A DNA stretch of 15,866 nt from NCBI GenBank assembly GCA_011772595.1, contig WVZH01000069.1:1-15866 (forward strand), in the 5' to 3' direction. A model generated the notes under the pieces. It was not told the DNA's origin, did not search any database, and worked only from the letters and a program-made list of their open reading frames with translations. The stretch's first letter is position 1; each line of letters starts with the position of its first letter. The position numbers and the translations under genes are program-made. This document shows positions 10,201-15,866 of the stretch, piece by piece. Source of the stretch: Anaerolineales bacterium (lineage in GTDB: Bacteria > Chloroflexota > Anaerolineae > Anaerolineales > E44-bin32).

Positions 10201-13200
10201 ATCTCGATGGATCCAATGTCGAAGATCTCATCACGACAGGTCTAACGGGTCCGTGGCGCCTCGCCCTCGACACTGCCGCCGGTAAGATGTATTGGACTGA
10301 CAAGGACACCGCCAAGATCCAGCGCGCCAATCTCGACGGCTCAAGTGTTGAAGATCTTATTACCGGGCTCGGTGTCCCGCGCGGCATTGCCCTCGATGTC
10401 GCTGCCGGTAAGATGTACTGGACCGACACCGGTTTTGCCAAGATCCAGCGCGCCAATCTCAACGGAACGGGTGTTGAAGACCTCGTCACCGCAGCCGGCG
10501 ACCCCCGCGGCATTGCCCTGGACATCGCTGCCGGCAAGATGTATTGGATCGAAAACATTTCCGATCAGATCCAGCGAGCCAACCTGGACGGTTCAAACGT
10601 CGAAAACCTGGTTAGTGGGCTGAGCACGGCGCGGGCGATCGAGTTGGATGTGAGCGGCGGAAAGATGTACTGGACTGAAATCGGCGTTCAGATGATCCGC
10701 AGGGCGAACTTGGATGGCTCTAATGTTGAAAACATCATAACGACGGGCCTTTTTGAGCCATCAGGGATCACGTTAGATGCTGCCGGGGGCAAGATTTATT
10801 GGACGGATTACGGCACGGACAGGATCCAGCGCGCGAACCTTGATGGGACGAATGTTCAAGATCTGATTACCAGCGGGCTTACCGAGCCAGTCGGTATCGA
10901 ATTGAATCTAATCGGTGGTGCGTCCAGTTCGCAATCACTTTCAGCAGGTTCGTATCACACGTGCGTACGGCTTGCTACAGGTGAGATCAAGTGCTGGGGT
11001 GGAAATAGCCAGGGTCAGCTCGGCGACGGGACGAACGTGGATAAATCGACACCCGTTCCGGTATTCGGCATGAGTAACGCTGATGAAGTTGCGGGAGGAT
11101 TGGACCACACCTGTGCAAGATTATCTTCAGGAAGCCTTGAATGTTGGGGTGGAAATACCTTTGGGGAACTTGGAGATGGATCAACGACGGACCGTTGGAC
11201 TCCGGTTCCTGTCGTTGGCATTTCCGATGCGTCACAAATTGATGGGGGATCTTACGACACCTGTGCGCGTCTATCATCGGGTGGCATTGAGTGCTGGGGC
11301 TTCAATAACTACGGCGAACTCGGCGATGGGACCAATACCAACCGTTCAACGCCTGTACCTGTGACCGGCATTTCAAATGCGAATGAAATCGCAGTTGGTT
11401 ATTACCACACTTGTGCCCGTCTTCCATCAGGTGATATTGAATGCTGGGGGTACAATTCGAACGGTCAGATTGGTGATGGGACGACGACCGATCGCTGGAC
11501 GCCGGTGCCTGTATTCGGAATGAGCGGCGCTTATGAAGTTGGCGCAGGTGGATACCACACTTGCACCCGTGATAGCAATGGTGATGTGTACTGTTGGGGC
11601 AGGAACAACGATGGTGAACTTGGGGATGGTTCCACCACCAGTCGATCGACTCCTGTCCCGGTATTCGGTTTGACCAACGTCGTCGAGGTGGCGCTGGGCG
11701 GCTACCACACCTGTGCGCGATTAGATTCCGGAAGCGTTTACTGTTGGGGCCGCAATAGCGAAAATCAGCTAGGCGATGGGACAACGATCGATCGCTGGAC
11801 GCCTGTACCGGTGTTTGGCATCACAGACGCAGTGGAAATCGCAAGTGGCCACTATCATTCGTGTGCACGTCTTGCTTCGAATGAAATTGTCTGCTGGGGT
11901 TACAACAGTAACGGACAGCTTGGGGATGGATCGACGACGAGCCGAGGAACGCCGGTGAAGGTTGTAGGCTTTTCCTCGCCAACGTCAACACCAACAGCGA
12001 CTCATTCACCTACTCCGACTGCAACCAGCACGCCAACTGACACACCTACCGATACACCTACACCAACACCCACAGCGACGCCAACCGATACACCGACAGC
12101 CACCCCATCCAATACACCGACACCGACTGCAACGCCAACAGACACACCTACGTCCACCAGCACACCCACACCTGCCTTTGAGCAATCGGGATATCGTTGG
12201 TTTGCCAATCAGGATGCTACCGCTGAGTTCGGTAATGCCGGTGTGATCAACGGGGATTCGTCGAGCATGGGCGCCTTCTCCGTCGCCACGGATTCGACCT
12301 ACATGTATGTGGTGGGTTACAACGATGCGGAGGACTTTCGCATCGAGAAGCGTCGCTTAGATACCGGCGCCCTCGACACCGGTTTTGGTTCTGGTGGAGT
12401 CATTATCGGAGACGCGGCCAGCCGAAGAGCCGACGGCATAGCTATTGATTCGACATACATGTACGTGGTGGGTCATGATGACGCCTACGACTGGCGTATC
12501 GAAAAGCGCCGTTTAGACACCGGAGCGCTTGTTCCAGCCTTCGGTAGCGGGGGTGTCGAGACAAGCGTTCTGATATCATTCATCGCTTACGACATCGCAA
12601 TCGATTCGACACACATGTACGTGATTGGCTATGAAGAGCCTCCAGCTTCAGGATTCCGGATCGAAAAACGTCGCTTGGACACTGGCGCGCTCGATCCCGC
12701 ATTTGGCGTTGGAGGTGTGATCACAGGGGAAGGCGGAGACATCGCCTACGCCGTTGCGACAGACTCGACTTACCTTTACATGGTGGGAGAAGTGGGTGGG
12801 GGACCGGATTGGCGCATCGAGAAGCGCCGCCTCGATACGGGTGCGCTCGATCTTGGATTTGGCACCAACGGTATTGTCACGAGCACTGCAGGAGAGCTAC
12901 CTCGCGACATCGCCATCGATGCGACCTACATGTACGTCGTTGGCTACGCTGGGTCTGATTGGCGCATCGAAAAGCGCAGTCTGAGCGATGGTGGGCTCGA
13001 TCTAGGATTTGGCTCCTCCGGCGCAATTACCAGCTCGGCGGGTTATCGAGCTTACTCCGTCGCTATCAACTCCGGATACATGATTGTGGCCGGTGATGAT
13101 GACACGCCATGGGATTGGCGATACGAGAAGCGTAGCCTGAGCGATGGTTCGTTAGACACTGGCTTCGGCACCAACGGTGTGGTCACCTCTTCCAGTGAAT

Positions 13201-13823
13201 CCGAGACCGCATGGGATGTCACGATAGATTCTGGCTGGATCTACGCCGTCGGTTGGCGCGAGAATCCGGATTGGTGGATAGAAAAGCGTTCCTTCTCGGA
13301 TGGATCATTACAAGTCAACGTTGTCGATGTCGGTGCGCCATTAGCAGGGAACAACTCGGCTGCAACTGCGCCAGTACAGGGTACCCCATTCCGTCTACGC
13401 TTGTTGGTCCATACCAGCGTTACCGATTTGGGGATAAGCGCCGAGAACTTCAAGGTGCAATTCGCTCAACGCTCCGGTACCTGTGATACGGGTTTCGTCG
13501 GCGAGAGTTATAGTGATGTCATTGGATCCTCGCTGATCGCCTACTACGACAACCCAACCCCAGCCGATGGCTGGCCGCTCACGCCCAATGTGAACGATCC
13601 CACCCATGGCGGCGATACCGTTATCCCGCAAACGTATGAGGAAGCCAACAACCTCACCAACTCAGAAAGTTCCATAGCGGTTGGCGAGGACGGATTATGG
13701 GACTTCGCACTGGTGGACGACTCGGCCGCGGCGAGTACGACATATTGTTTGCGGCTGGTTCTGGCCGACGGAACCCCCTTAGACAATTACAGTGTCATTC
13801 CGGAAATCACGACTGCACCATGA
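4254..13823 (+). CDS. 3189-residue modular surface protein: DUF2341/ConA, beta-helix, YWTD, RCC1 and delta-60-like propellers
   Basis: One uninterrupted frame ends at TGA 13821-13823. GTG 4254 is the first usual start after the in-frame stop at 4215; ATG 4293 is an alternative, and neither has a good SD. Residues 48-67 form a hydrophobic membrane segment after a 47-residue polar N-terminus. An AFA-D site at 73-76 could be cut by signal peptidase I, and LLFGC is a poor lipobox. Then follow: Ser/Thr/Pro linker (about 134-219); unassigned beta domain (220-356); 17-unit linker (to 598); DUF2341 + LamG (599-959); second DUF2341-ConA module (996-1367); parallel beta-helix (about 1462-1881); six YWTD repeats (about 1966-2220); seven RCC1 repeats (about 2222-2575); seven delta-60-like repeats (about 2641-3018); C-terminal beta domain (3018-3189). 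Linkers separate most modules. No catalytic domain is recognised. I infer a membrane-tethered or secreted adhesin or display protein, related by shared modules to the gene upstream. Confidence 0.92.
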   Translation: MEGIIAAGRSIARMGGCAKGVRGLVVRSSNDSADGDSRLDQLRDIARWLLIVPLILMLLFGCGTLALRGSRIAFADTRSKLEADYSPWTFTIIHSINPAIIKEIQKDENLYPGPEGIEPLPVIRQGPFWGPPTLGPSATPTASLTATIPLSPTSSASATIPISATASSTWIPSETLTPTNTATNTSTPIASSTATSTLTPSLTPTPWPPPPVPPPIPPSNTFYFHNTTIPFSYMMYSSMPAGAFRSSSSVTFYSPQYAAGQRIQVGMTRARFYAYNPSGSTVVLNVQLRAGSTILGSGSFALPPNASVASYYTASILTSQHDFINGQRLILRLTVGSPGVIFWDGAYRYSGVSVPAVVAIPTVTATSSATITDTQTITNTPAPTDTPAPTDTLPPPPPTATDTPGPTAITTDTGTPTDTPTSTDTPTDTATPTNTPTDTATPTDTPTDTPTATDTPTDTPTSTDTPTDTATPTDTPTGTPTPTDTPTDTPTPTDTPTDTPTPTDTPTDTPTPTDTPTETPTPTDTPTDTPTPTDTPTDTATPTDTPTDTPTPTDTPTDTSTPTDTPTDTPTPTDTPTDTATPTDTPTDTPTPTATQVPWYDCGYPYRKQIVISASQVPSDLTDFPVLINLATDADLAAYAQNDFDDILFTAADGSTKLSHEIEDYDSGTGELVAWVKVPNLSGSVDTVLYLYYGDLGVSDQQDAINVWDTNFAGVWHLDEEQVGVGNPTLYQDSTVNSNHGDDQVSATGQTGQVNGGQDIDGVDDYVHIIDPGGSWEFADGGLDAGTSDFTLSAWVLYDDAAAEGFPTILSKGGGADTNEGYWFNYQKGTDTIDLRASDGTSRAILNSNLGIGLADGQWHLVHTVFDREAGSDTADFYLDGSYVGSESSSLILGNSISASDDLAFGGKLPGNFRPWQGSLDEIRISSGLRSADWIATEHNNQSNPSSFFSIGSQETSGCPATATPTPTDTPTPTDTPTATPTPTDTATPTATPTEWWNCDYLYRKQITVDTGAAAVSSDYSVSLTFDHASLVGAGRSLASGDDVRMVHWDGLSLNQIDRALDPLSAWGTPTTTIWFKLVDPIPATSSDTNYYLYYGDASAGAPPDDWANVFWVGDDFNDSTLTTGLSTSTSGAATISETAGEAVIDGGSANADAGIIVVGAALPADRQFAFNHKVNHVSGDTDPLTGCCNPEVKVYGIVDSASEPTVADSSTENPRRRVLSLHRADQNMEPGRELESHIFYFQPEPSPTPHANVNWDGSAWLVKPTPEGHRWADLPMNTYYIYDFVSDGTSWNVEVRDAGGTLQTQTTPVLWSTVEGFSNDAWLYWGEVYINAYWGEVRSDWFYLRDYVDPEPTTSDGLEEMNTSYCPATATPTATLTQTDTPTPTATPTNTPTPTDTPTPTETPTDTPTPTYTPTDTPTPTDTPTPTDTPTDTPTPTNTQTNTPTPTDTPTPTATPTSLPATVIYYSVGTDTSALYSGNASATSGTLTLSSSAANNIGVGDEIREGLNRYYITGRNSPTEFTIQNSAANGGTPGDTNITFGSTGITIYRAFNSLFDAEANSSDVSHLNTSNLVSGNYQLNWVGYGDGEDTASVLVAGWTTGPNNYIKVFTPTSSSEVGSSQRHAGTWDTSAYRISNTAGVDYVIQVEEQYVRIEGIQVDLKNAPSASGNIRGIYIKDDGSDAPVEVHISSNIVRMTYGTPATNEATGILALDNFATADNSLYIAKVWNNVVYGFVGTNGTRTIFADNYGTVYAYNNTVIGDSGFGLSSYSFDGSSANASDFYVKNNIAIDATDPYGDVHAGAGSYNNVSDTGDAPPIGARNCEPTFVNKAGDDYHLDSSDTCALDFGADLSADSNLAFTDDNDGETRSGTWDIGADEYVSPPATATPTPTSTPTSTPTATPTPTATATPTPTDTPTNTPTPTPTPTDTPTSTSTPTDTPTSTATPTDTPTPTPTSTATNTPAAGGGKMYWADNGTDKIQRADLDGSNVEDLITTGLTGPWRLALDTAAGKMYWTDKDTAKIQRANLDGSSVEDLITGLGVPRGIALDVAAGKMYWTDTGFAKIQRANLNGTGVEDLVTAAGDPRGIALDIAAGKMYWIENISDQIQRANLDGSNVENLVSGLSTARAIELDVSGGKMYWTEIGVQMIRRANLDGSNVENIITTGLFEPSGITLDAAGGKIYWTDYGTDRIQRANLDGTNVQDLITSGLTEPVGIELNLIGGASSSQSLSAGSYHTCVRLATGEIKCWGGNSQGQLGDGTNVDKSTPVPVFGMSNADEVAGGLDHTCARLSSGSLECWGGNTFGELGDGSTTDRWTPVPVVGISDASQIDGGSYDTCARLSSGGIECWGFNNYGELGDGTNTNRSTPVPVTGISNANEIAVGYYHTCARLPSGDIECWGYNSNGQIGDGTTTDRWTPVPVFGMSGAYEVGAGGYHTCTRDSNGDVYCWGRNNDGELGDGSTTSRSTPVPVFGLTNVVEVALGGYHTCARLDSGSVYCWGRNSENQLGDGTTIDRWTPVPVFGITDAVEIASGHYHSCARLASNEIVCWGYNSNGQLGDGSTTSRGTPVKVVGFSSPTSTPTATHSPTPTATSTPTDTPTDTPTPTPTATPTDTPTATPSNTPTPTATPTDTPTSTSTPTPAFEQSGYRWFANQDATAEFGNAGVINGDSSSMGAFSVATDSTYMYVVGYNDAEDFRIEKRRLDTGALDTGFGSGGVIIGDAASRRADGIAIDSTYMYVVGHDDAYDWRIEKRRLDTGALVPAFGSGGVETSVLISFIAYDIAIDSTHMYVIGYEEPPASGFRIEKRRLDTGALDPAFGVGGVITGEGGDIAYAVATDSTYLYMVGEVGGGPDWRIEKRRLDTGALDLGFGTNGIVTSTAGELPRDIAIDATYMYVVGYAGSDWRIEKRSLSDGGLDLGFGSSGAITSSAGYRAYSVAINSGYMIVAGDDDTPWDWRYEKRSLSDGSLDTGFGTNGVVTSSSESETAWDVTIDSGWIYAVGWRENPDWWIEKRSFSDGSLQVNVVDVGAPLAGNNSAATAPVQGTPFRLRLLVHTSVTDLGISAENFKVQFAQRSGTCDTGFVGESYSDVIGSSLIAYYDNPTPADGWPLTPNVNDPTHGGDTVIPQTYEEANNLTNSESSIAVGEDGLWDFALVDDSAAASTTYCLRLVLADGTPLDNYSVIPEITTAP
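4395..4480 (+). other. N-terminal membrane anchor / signal segment of the 3189-residue protein
   Basis: The codons encode [20 protein letters not shown] (residues 48-67), preceded by Arg43 and Arg47 and followed by Arg68 and Arg71. The hydrophobic stretch is long enough to cross the membrane. AFA followed by Asp (73-76) fits a signal peptidase I site, so the protein could be released or remain anchored. The 47-residue N-terminal extension is long for a simple signal peptide and raises doubt about the chosen start. Confidence 0.7.
4655..4910 (+). repeat. Ser/Thr/Pro-rich linker 1 of the 3189-residue protein
   Basis: This in-frame low-complexity stretch starts as [17 protein letters not shown] and ends in a polyproline run ([12 protein letters not shown]). 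Unlike the other linkers it is rich in Ser and Ala and lacks Asp. It separates the membrane-proximal region from the first folded domain. Confidence 0.8.
4911..5322 (+). other. Unassigned beta-rich domain (residues 220-356)
   Basis: The sequence starts [19 protein letters not shown] and has alternating polar and hydrophobic strands such as [22 protein letters not shown] and [12 protein letters not shown]. It lacks cysteines. The pattern suggests a beta-sandwich of about 135 residues, but I do not recognise the family. It is the most membrane-proximal folded domain. Confidence 0.5.
5521..6030 (+). repeat. 30-bp coding tandem repeat, 17 units (linker 2)
   Basis: Seventeen units of exactly 30 bp lie in perfect register, typified by CGGATACACCGACAGACACG plus CCGACGCCGA. 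They encode T-D-T-P-T-D-T-[PA]-T-P. Most differences are synonymous; a few give Ala, Ser, Asn, Gly or Glu. Irregular Thr-Pro sequence flanks the array on both sides, making the whole linker about 240 residues. The unit is the same as at 1-210. The reverse strand encodes only a [10 protein letters not shown] shadow frame. Confidence 0.95.
6048..7130 (+). other. DUF2341 + LamG module (residues 599-959)
   Basis: It begins [14 protein letters not shown] and carries [11 protein letters not shown], the [20 protein letters not shown] core and LYLYYGDLG, the same features as the module at 238-1260. The LamG half shows [34 protein letters not shown] and [18 protein letters not shown] Cys near the start (6057-6059) and one at the end (7128-7130) flank it. 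A ligand-binding beta-sandwich role is inferred from the families. Confidence 0.87.
7131..7238 (+). repeat. Thr-Pro-rich linker 3
   Basis: It encodes [24 protein letters not shown] sequence between the two DUF2341 modules. At 36 residues it is the shortest linker of this protein. Confidence 0.85.
7239..8354 (+). other. Second DUF2341-like + ConA-like module (residues 996-1367)
   Basis: It begins [14 protein letters not shown] and has the DUF2341 landmarks [13 protein letters not shown], a [11 protein letters not shown] strand and [13 protein letters not shown]. The second half differs from the first module: it opens [16 protein letters not shown], has a CC pair (TGCCNPEV), a tryptophan-rich region and no clear DEIRIS motif. 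That points to a different ConA-like beta-sandwich. The flanking cysteines are at 7248-7250 and 8352-8354. Confidence 0.75.
8355..8637 (+). repeat. Thr-Pro-rich linker 4
   Basis: About 94 residues of [24 protein letters not shown] sequence join the second ConA-like module to the beta-helix. The pattern follows the same Thr-Pro-Asp theme but without the strict 30-bp register. Confidence 0.85.
8638..9897 (+). other. Right-handed parallel beta-helix domain (about residues 1462-1881)
   Basis: It opens with [15 protein letters not shown] and then shows successive short rungs with an asparagine-containing turn: [26 protein letters not shown] and VKNNIAIDA. It closes with the motif DIGADEY that ends many bacterial parallel-beta-helix domains. 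Catalytic residues of pectate lyases or polygalacturonases cannot be identified with confidence, so binding rather than cleavage is the safer reading. The A+T content is a little higher around 9170-9560 than in neighbouring modules. Confidence 0.78.
9898..10146 (+). repeat. Thr-Pro-rich linker 5
   Basis: It encodes [24 protein letters not shown] sequence ending NTPAAGGG, between the beta-helix and the YWTD propeller. Ser is commoner here than in the 30-bp arrays. Confidence 0.85.
10147..10917 (+). repeat. Six YWTD (LDL-receptor class B) repeats, six-bladed beta-propeller
   Basis: Six repeats of about 42-44 residues carry G-K-M-Y-W-[TAI]-[DE], then [14 protein letters not shown], then P-x-x-[IL]-x-L-D. 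The YWTD positions read YWAD, YWTD, YWTD, YWIE, YWTE and YWTD. Six is the number needed to close a YWTD propeller of the LDL-receptor type. Neighbouring repeats are close at DNA level (compare 10314-10360 with 10440-10486), which suggests recent internal duplication. Confidence 0.92.
10918..11976 (+). repeat. Seven RCC1 repeats with paired cysteines (seven-bladed propeller)
   Basis: Seven repeats of about 50 residues each contain YHTCARL, G-x-I-x-CWG-x-N, G-x-LGDG-[ST]-x-T-x-R-x-TPVPV-x-G. The LGDG and TPVPV motifs are the hallmark of RCC1 repeats, and seven copies close the canonical propeller. Each repeat carries two Cys about 11 residues apart (HTC and CWG), 14 in all, suggesting one disulfide per blade in an oxidising, extracytoplasmic setting (inference). 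Confidence 0.93.
11977..12174 (+). repeat. Thr-Pro-rich linker 6
   Basis: It encodes [24 protein letters not shown] sequence ending STPTPA, between the RCC1 and delta-60-like propellers. Confidence 0.85.
12175..13305 (+). repeat. Seven delta-60-like repeats of a variant type (probable seven-bladed propeller)
   Basis: Seven repeats of about 50-54 residues show [IV][12 protein letters not shown], then W-R-I-E-K-R-[RS]-L, then D-x-G-x-L-D-x-G-F-G-x-x-G-V-[IV]-T. The last part matches delta-60, but the usual VRY strand is replaced by IEKR. Repeats 1-4 have RRLDTGAL, while 5-7 have R-S-[LF]-S-D-G-[GS]-L, so there are two subtypes. The final blade runs directly into the C-terminal domain. Confidence 0.85.
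13306..13820 (+). other. C-terminal beta-rich domain (residues 3018-3189)
   Basis: It begins [20 protein letters not shown] and includes [65 protein letters not shown] and [12 protein letters not shown]. From memory, closely similar tails end large repeat proteins of Patescibacteria and Chloroflexota; no family name is assigned. Two cysteines (GTCDT and TYCLR) may pair. Being terminal, it is a candidate for cell-surface attachment or secretion targeting (inference). Confidence 0.6.
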
Positions 13824-13910
13824 GTTAATTTATTCAAACAGTCTATTCATGCAGGGGAATTGGGGGGCATGATGCTCCAAAACTTCTCCGCCATGACACA
13901 TTATTTTCTC

Positions 13911-13967
13911 TTGGTATTATCTGAACGATACGAATCTCAAATGCTGTCTTAGGCAGATAAATACCGA
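13911..13967. repeat. Interrupted inverted repeat, 13-bp arms
   Basis: TTGGTATTATCTG (13911-13923) pairs with CAGATAAATACCGA (13954-13967) with one bulged A and one G-T pair, around a 30-base loop. It could be an operator-like palindrome or an RNA hairpin in the 3' part of the giant transcript. No T-tract follows. Confidence 0.45.
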
Positions 13968-14050
13968 TTAAATCGCTTCCAGAGAACCAATTTTCTCATC
14001 TGTCCATGCATCGAACGCCGTCCGTGTGGGGGACATGTTACCTTTGTGCT

Positions 14051-14067
14051 ATCGCAAAAAATGCGAT
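14051..14067. repeat. Small perfect hairpin ATCGCA-AAAAA-TGCGAT
   Basis: Six perfect base pairs flank a five-A loop (14057-14061). It is too short and lacks a T-tract, so it is not called a terminator. It lies about 190 bp before the response-regulator start and could be a regulatory site. Confidence 0.35.
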
Positions 14068-14092
14068 TCTTCTGATAGGAGTATAAGGAAGA

Positions 14093-14158
14093 ATGGACAC
14101 CCAGACGGTGAATCGGAAGGGTGGGGATCTGAGTGAACTGGATAGCGACTTGCCCTAG
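14093..14158 (+). CDS. Possible 21-residue leader peptide ORF
   Basis: ATG at 14093 opens MDTQTVNRKGGDLSELDSDL and ends at TAG 14156-14158. AGGAG (14077-14081) lies 11 bases upstream and AAGGAAG touches the start, neither at ideal spacing. An ORF this short is easily due to chance; the polar composition and lack of a codon theme give no hint of attenuation. Confidence 0.15.
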   Translation: MDTQTVNRKGGDLSELDSDLP

Positions 14159-14181
14159 CAGCGCAAAGTTCAATTGCGGTG

Positions 14182-14187
14182 TATAGT
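14182..14187 (+). promoter_or_regulatory. -10-like TATAGT upstream of the response regulator
   Basis: TATAGT matches TATAAT at five of six positions and lies 72 bp before the ATG at 14259. No convincing -35 hexamer sits 16-18 bp upstream, so this is tentative. Confidence 0.2.
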
Positions 14188-14247
14188 ATGGTCTGTATTT
14201 GAGAAATCGGGTCTGTAAATGCTGACCTTGGGTGGTAGGTGAGGTTT

Positions 14248-14253
14248 GGGAAG
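14248..14253 (+). promoter_or_regulatory. Ribosome binding site GGGAAG deciding the response-regulator start
   Basis: GGGAAG lies five bases before ATG 14259, a good spacing. This favours the ATG over the in-frame GTG at 14232, which has no comparable site and would add nine residues before the conserved receiver start. Confidence 0.6.
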
Positions 14254-14258
14254 ATACC

Positions 14259-15821
14259 ATGACTGAAATAAGAGCCCTCGTCGCGGATGACGATCCGCAA
14301 TTGTTGGATATCATGGAACGCCGCTTGCGCAAAGCGGGACTGGAGCCGGACCGCGCAAAAAATGGCCGCGCGGCGATCGCGCTCATCGAGAGAACCGACT
14401 ACGACCTGATCGTCACCGACATTTACATGCCAGGTGCAACGGGATTGGCATTGCTACGAAAGGCAAAGGAGCGCGATGCACATGTGCAGGTTGTGGTCGT
14501 AACGGCAGGGGCGACCCTCGATAACGCCATCGAGGCCTTGAACGAAGGCGCGTTCGGATACCTAGCCAAACCCTTCGATCATATCAGCGTCTTCGACAAT
14601 ATGATCGCTAGAGCTCTTGAGTTTCGCCGCTTAATTCTGGATAACCAGCGCATGGCAGAAGCACAAAAGCGACGAGGTGACATGCTCGAGGAAGAGGTCA
14701 CCGATCGAGTACAGCAATTGCGGGTACGGCAACGGCAGCTGATTGATCTCCTTGGGGCTTTGCCGGACGGTGTCGTTCTGGTAGAAGAAGGAGGTCGTGT
14801 CGTCATGAGCAGCCCTGTGGCTGAGAAATGGTTGGCGCAGGAACTGCGTTCGGGCGGGCAGCCGATCCAACGTTTCATCGAGAAGGTTCATAGTGAGTTC
14901 GCCGAGGAAGAGGCCGAAGTTCAGATCGGCTCGGATGTTCTGCTCCTCACTGCAGTAGAGTTGCCGTCGTATGACGATACGAGTCGCAAGGTGGTCGTCA
15001 TTCGGGAGCTCGAACATGAAGCACCGGATTACGCTCCCAAACTTTACAACCCACTGCTCAATCTCAAGAAGGGATTGGGGTGGCTCTATCGACACCGAAA
15101 GATGGGAGAGGTCTCCGGATTACTAGAGTACCTGGCACTTCAGCTAGCCGACATTGAAAAATTTTCTGGCCTTTCGATCGAAACTGGTGATCAAACTGAG
15201 GCTGATCTGAGCGAGATGCTCCAGGCTGAGGGAACACCTCCGGCCATGCCTGAAGTCGAGGCCCTTGAAGCGAGCCCACCAGCTGGGTTCGAAGGGCCGG
15301 AGGCGGCCTTGATTCCCGAGAAGCCCGTAGAAGACGTTGGCACGTCGCCTGAATTGGAAATTCAATCGACAACGGATACACTTCCAGGCGTGCACATCGT
15401 CGATTTTGAAGGTGTGGACGCCGAGCCTGAATCCAAGCCAGAGCCTGTGCTTGAACCTGAACCTGAGCCCAAGCCTGAACCAGTACAAAGACCTAAGGGG
15501 AGATCCGCTCCTTTGCGTCTAATGTTCCAGAAGGCTGCTCAAATTGCGAAGACGAAGCGGTTATCGCAAGAAGAGATGCAGGCTGCGGTTAAAGAGGGCG
15601 CGGAGGCAGCAAGCAAAGGCCAGGATGAAGCCTTTGACACCCTGATCTCAATGCTGGACGAGAGTAAGAAGTCGACGACGGGCGAGCCTGATGAGAAGCA
15701 GCCACCAGCGTCAGAGCAAGCTCAAGTGGAAGAGGGTGAGGCGAGTGGCGAGGAGACACATCCAGGGAAATCGACATCCAAGGATGATACGTGGCCTCCA
15801 CCCCCTCCATCTGAAGGCTAA
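14259..15821 (+). CDS. Response regulator with receiver, coiled coil, PAS-like domain and acidic Pro-rich tail (520 aa)
   Basis: Residues 1-125 are a canonical receiver: acidic pocket Asp10-Asp12, phospho-acceptor Asp54 in VTDIYMPG, Thr82, Tyr101 and Lys104-Pro105. A coiled coil follows (about 115-165), then a short PAS-like domain (about 161-255, core LLGALPDGVVLVEEGGRVVM). Next come a helical segment with LYRHRKMGEVSGLLEYLALQ (about 275-310), an acidic EPKPEP-type stretch (about 388-412), a helical segment (about 418-472) and a charged tail ending WPPPPPSEG. No DNA-binding, GGDEF, EAL, HD-GYP or histidine-kinase catalytic domain is visible, so the output is unknown; signalling through protein contacts is likely (inference). 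No partner kinase is in the window. It is separated from the giant gene by 435 bp and has its own terminator, so it is probably monocistronic. Confidence 0.9.
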   Translation: MTEIRALVADDDPQLLDIMERRLRKAGLEPDRAKNGRAAIALIERTDYDLIVTDIYMPGATGLALLRKAKERDAHVQVVVVTAGATLDNAIEALNEGAFGYLAKPFDHISVFDNMIARALEFRRLILDNQRMAEAQKRRGDMLEEEVTDRVQQLRVRQRQLIDLLGALPDGVVLVEEGGRVVMSSPVAEKWLAQELRSGGQPIQRFIEKVHSEFAEEEAEVQIGSDVLLLTAVELPSYDDTSRKVVVIRELEHEAPDYAPKLYNPLLNLKKGLGWLYRHRKMGEVSGLLEYLALQLADIEKFSGLSIETGDQTEADLSEMLQAEGTPPAMPEVEALEASPPAGFEGPEAALIPEKPVEDVGTSPELEIQSTTDTLPGVHIVDFEGVDAEPESKPEPVLEPEPEPKPEPVQRPKGRSAPLRLMFQKAAQIAKTKRLSQEEMQAAVKEGAEAASKGQDEAFDTLISMLDESKKSTTGEPDEKQPPASEQAQVEEGEASGEETHPGKSTSKDDTWPPPPPSEG

Positions 15822-15831
15822 TCGCTTTTAC

Positions 15832-15866
15832 CTTCCCGGAGGCACAATGCTTCCGGGAAGTTTTTT
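15832..15866 (+). terminator. Rho-independent terminator of the response regulator
   Basis: Bases 15832-15844 pair with 15848-15860 to form a 13-bp stem with one G-U pair and a CAA loop (CTTCCCGGA against TCCGGGAAG at the base). Six T follow directly, to the window edge. It lies 10 bp after the stop codon. Confidence 0.93.

Larger units (their letters stand above)
13824..14258 (+). other. Intergenic region upstream of the response regulator
   Basis: These 435 bp are more A+T-rich than the genes on either side. They hold an interrupted palindrome (13911-13967), a small hairpin (14051-14067), a possible 21-residue ORF (14093-14158), a -10-like TATAGT at 14182-14187 without a good -35, and the RBS of the next gene. 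No clear terminator for the giant gene is visible. Confidence 0.7.

Noticed and set aside
10147..11976. Eukaryotic contamination suggested by YWTD and RCC1 repeats
   Set aside because: The repeats sit in an intronless frame flanked by bacterial-type DUF2341 and delta-60 modules, beside a bacterial response regulator with a rho-independent terminator.
13949..14386. 145-codon reverse-strand frame overlapping the response-regulator start
   Set aside because: It overlaps the conserved receiver codons and shows no domain, RBS or codon pattern of its own.

Overview
The window looks like a stretch of bacterial chromosome, most plausibly from a Chloroflexota (Anaerolineae-like) organism. That assignment is an inference from style: giant secreted proteins built of DUF2341/LamG, delta-60, RCC1 and YWTD modules joined by long Thr-Pro-Asp linkers, together with moderately GC-rich coding. 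No rRNA, tRNA or housekeeping marker is present to confirm it. All three supported genes lie on the + strand. I see no mobile element, CRISPR array or tRNA.

Region 1 (1-3816) is the 3' part of a large secreted modular protein; the frame is already open at base 1. Its order is: seven 30-bp linker units, a DUF2341 plus LamG-like module, a Thr-Pro linker, seven delta-60 repeats (probably a seven-bladed beta-propeller), a short linker, and a C-terminal part made of three similar beta-rich units. A 437-bp gap follows (3817-4253). It holds a 103-bp imperfect palindrome and a cluster of hairpins, one of which can pair in two mutually exclusive ways.

Region 2 (4254-13823) is one 3189-residue reading frame. 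It has an N-terminal membrane segment, an unassigned beta-rich domain, a linker of seventeen 30-bp units, two DUF2341/ConA-like modules, a parallel beta-helix, a six-repeat YWTD propeller, a seven-repeat RCC1 propeller with 14 paired cysteines, a seven-repeat delta-60-like propeller and a C-terminal beta-rich domain. The modules are separated by Thr-Pro linkers. No catalytic domain is recognisable in either giant protein, so binding, adhesion or cell-surface display is the best inference. Cysteines recur at the first and last strands of several modules, as if each bead were closed by a disulfide.

Region 3 (13824-15866) is a 435-bp gap with several hairpins, then a 520-residue response regulator (receiver, coiled coil, degenerate PAS-like domain, helical region, acidic Pro-rich tail) that ends at a textbook rho-independent terminator. 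It is probably an independent transcription unit; nothing in the sequence ties it directly to the giant proteins.
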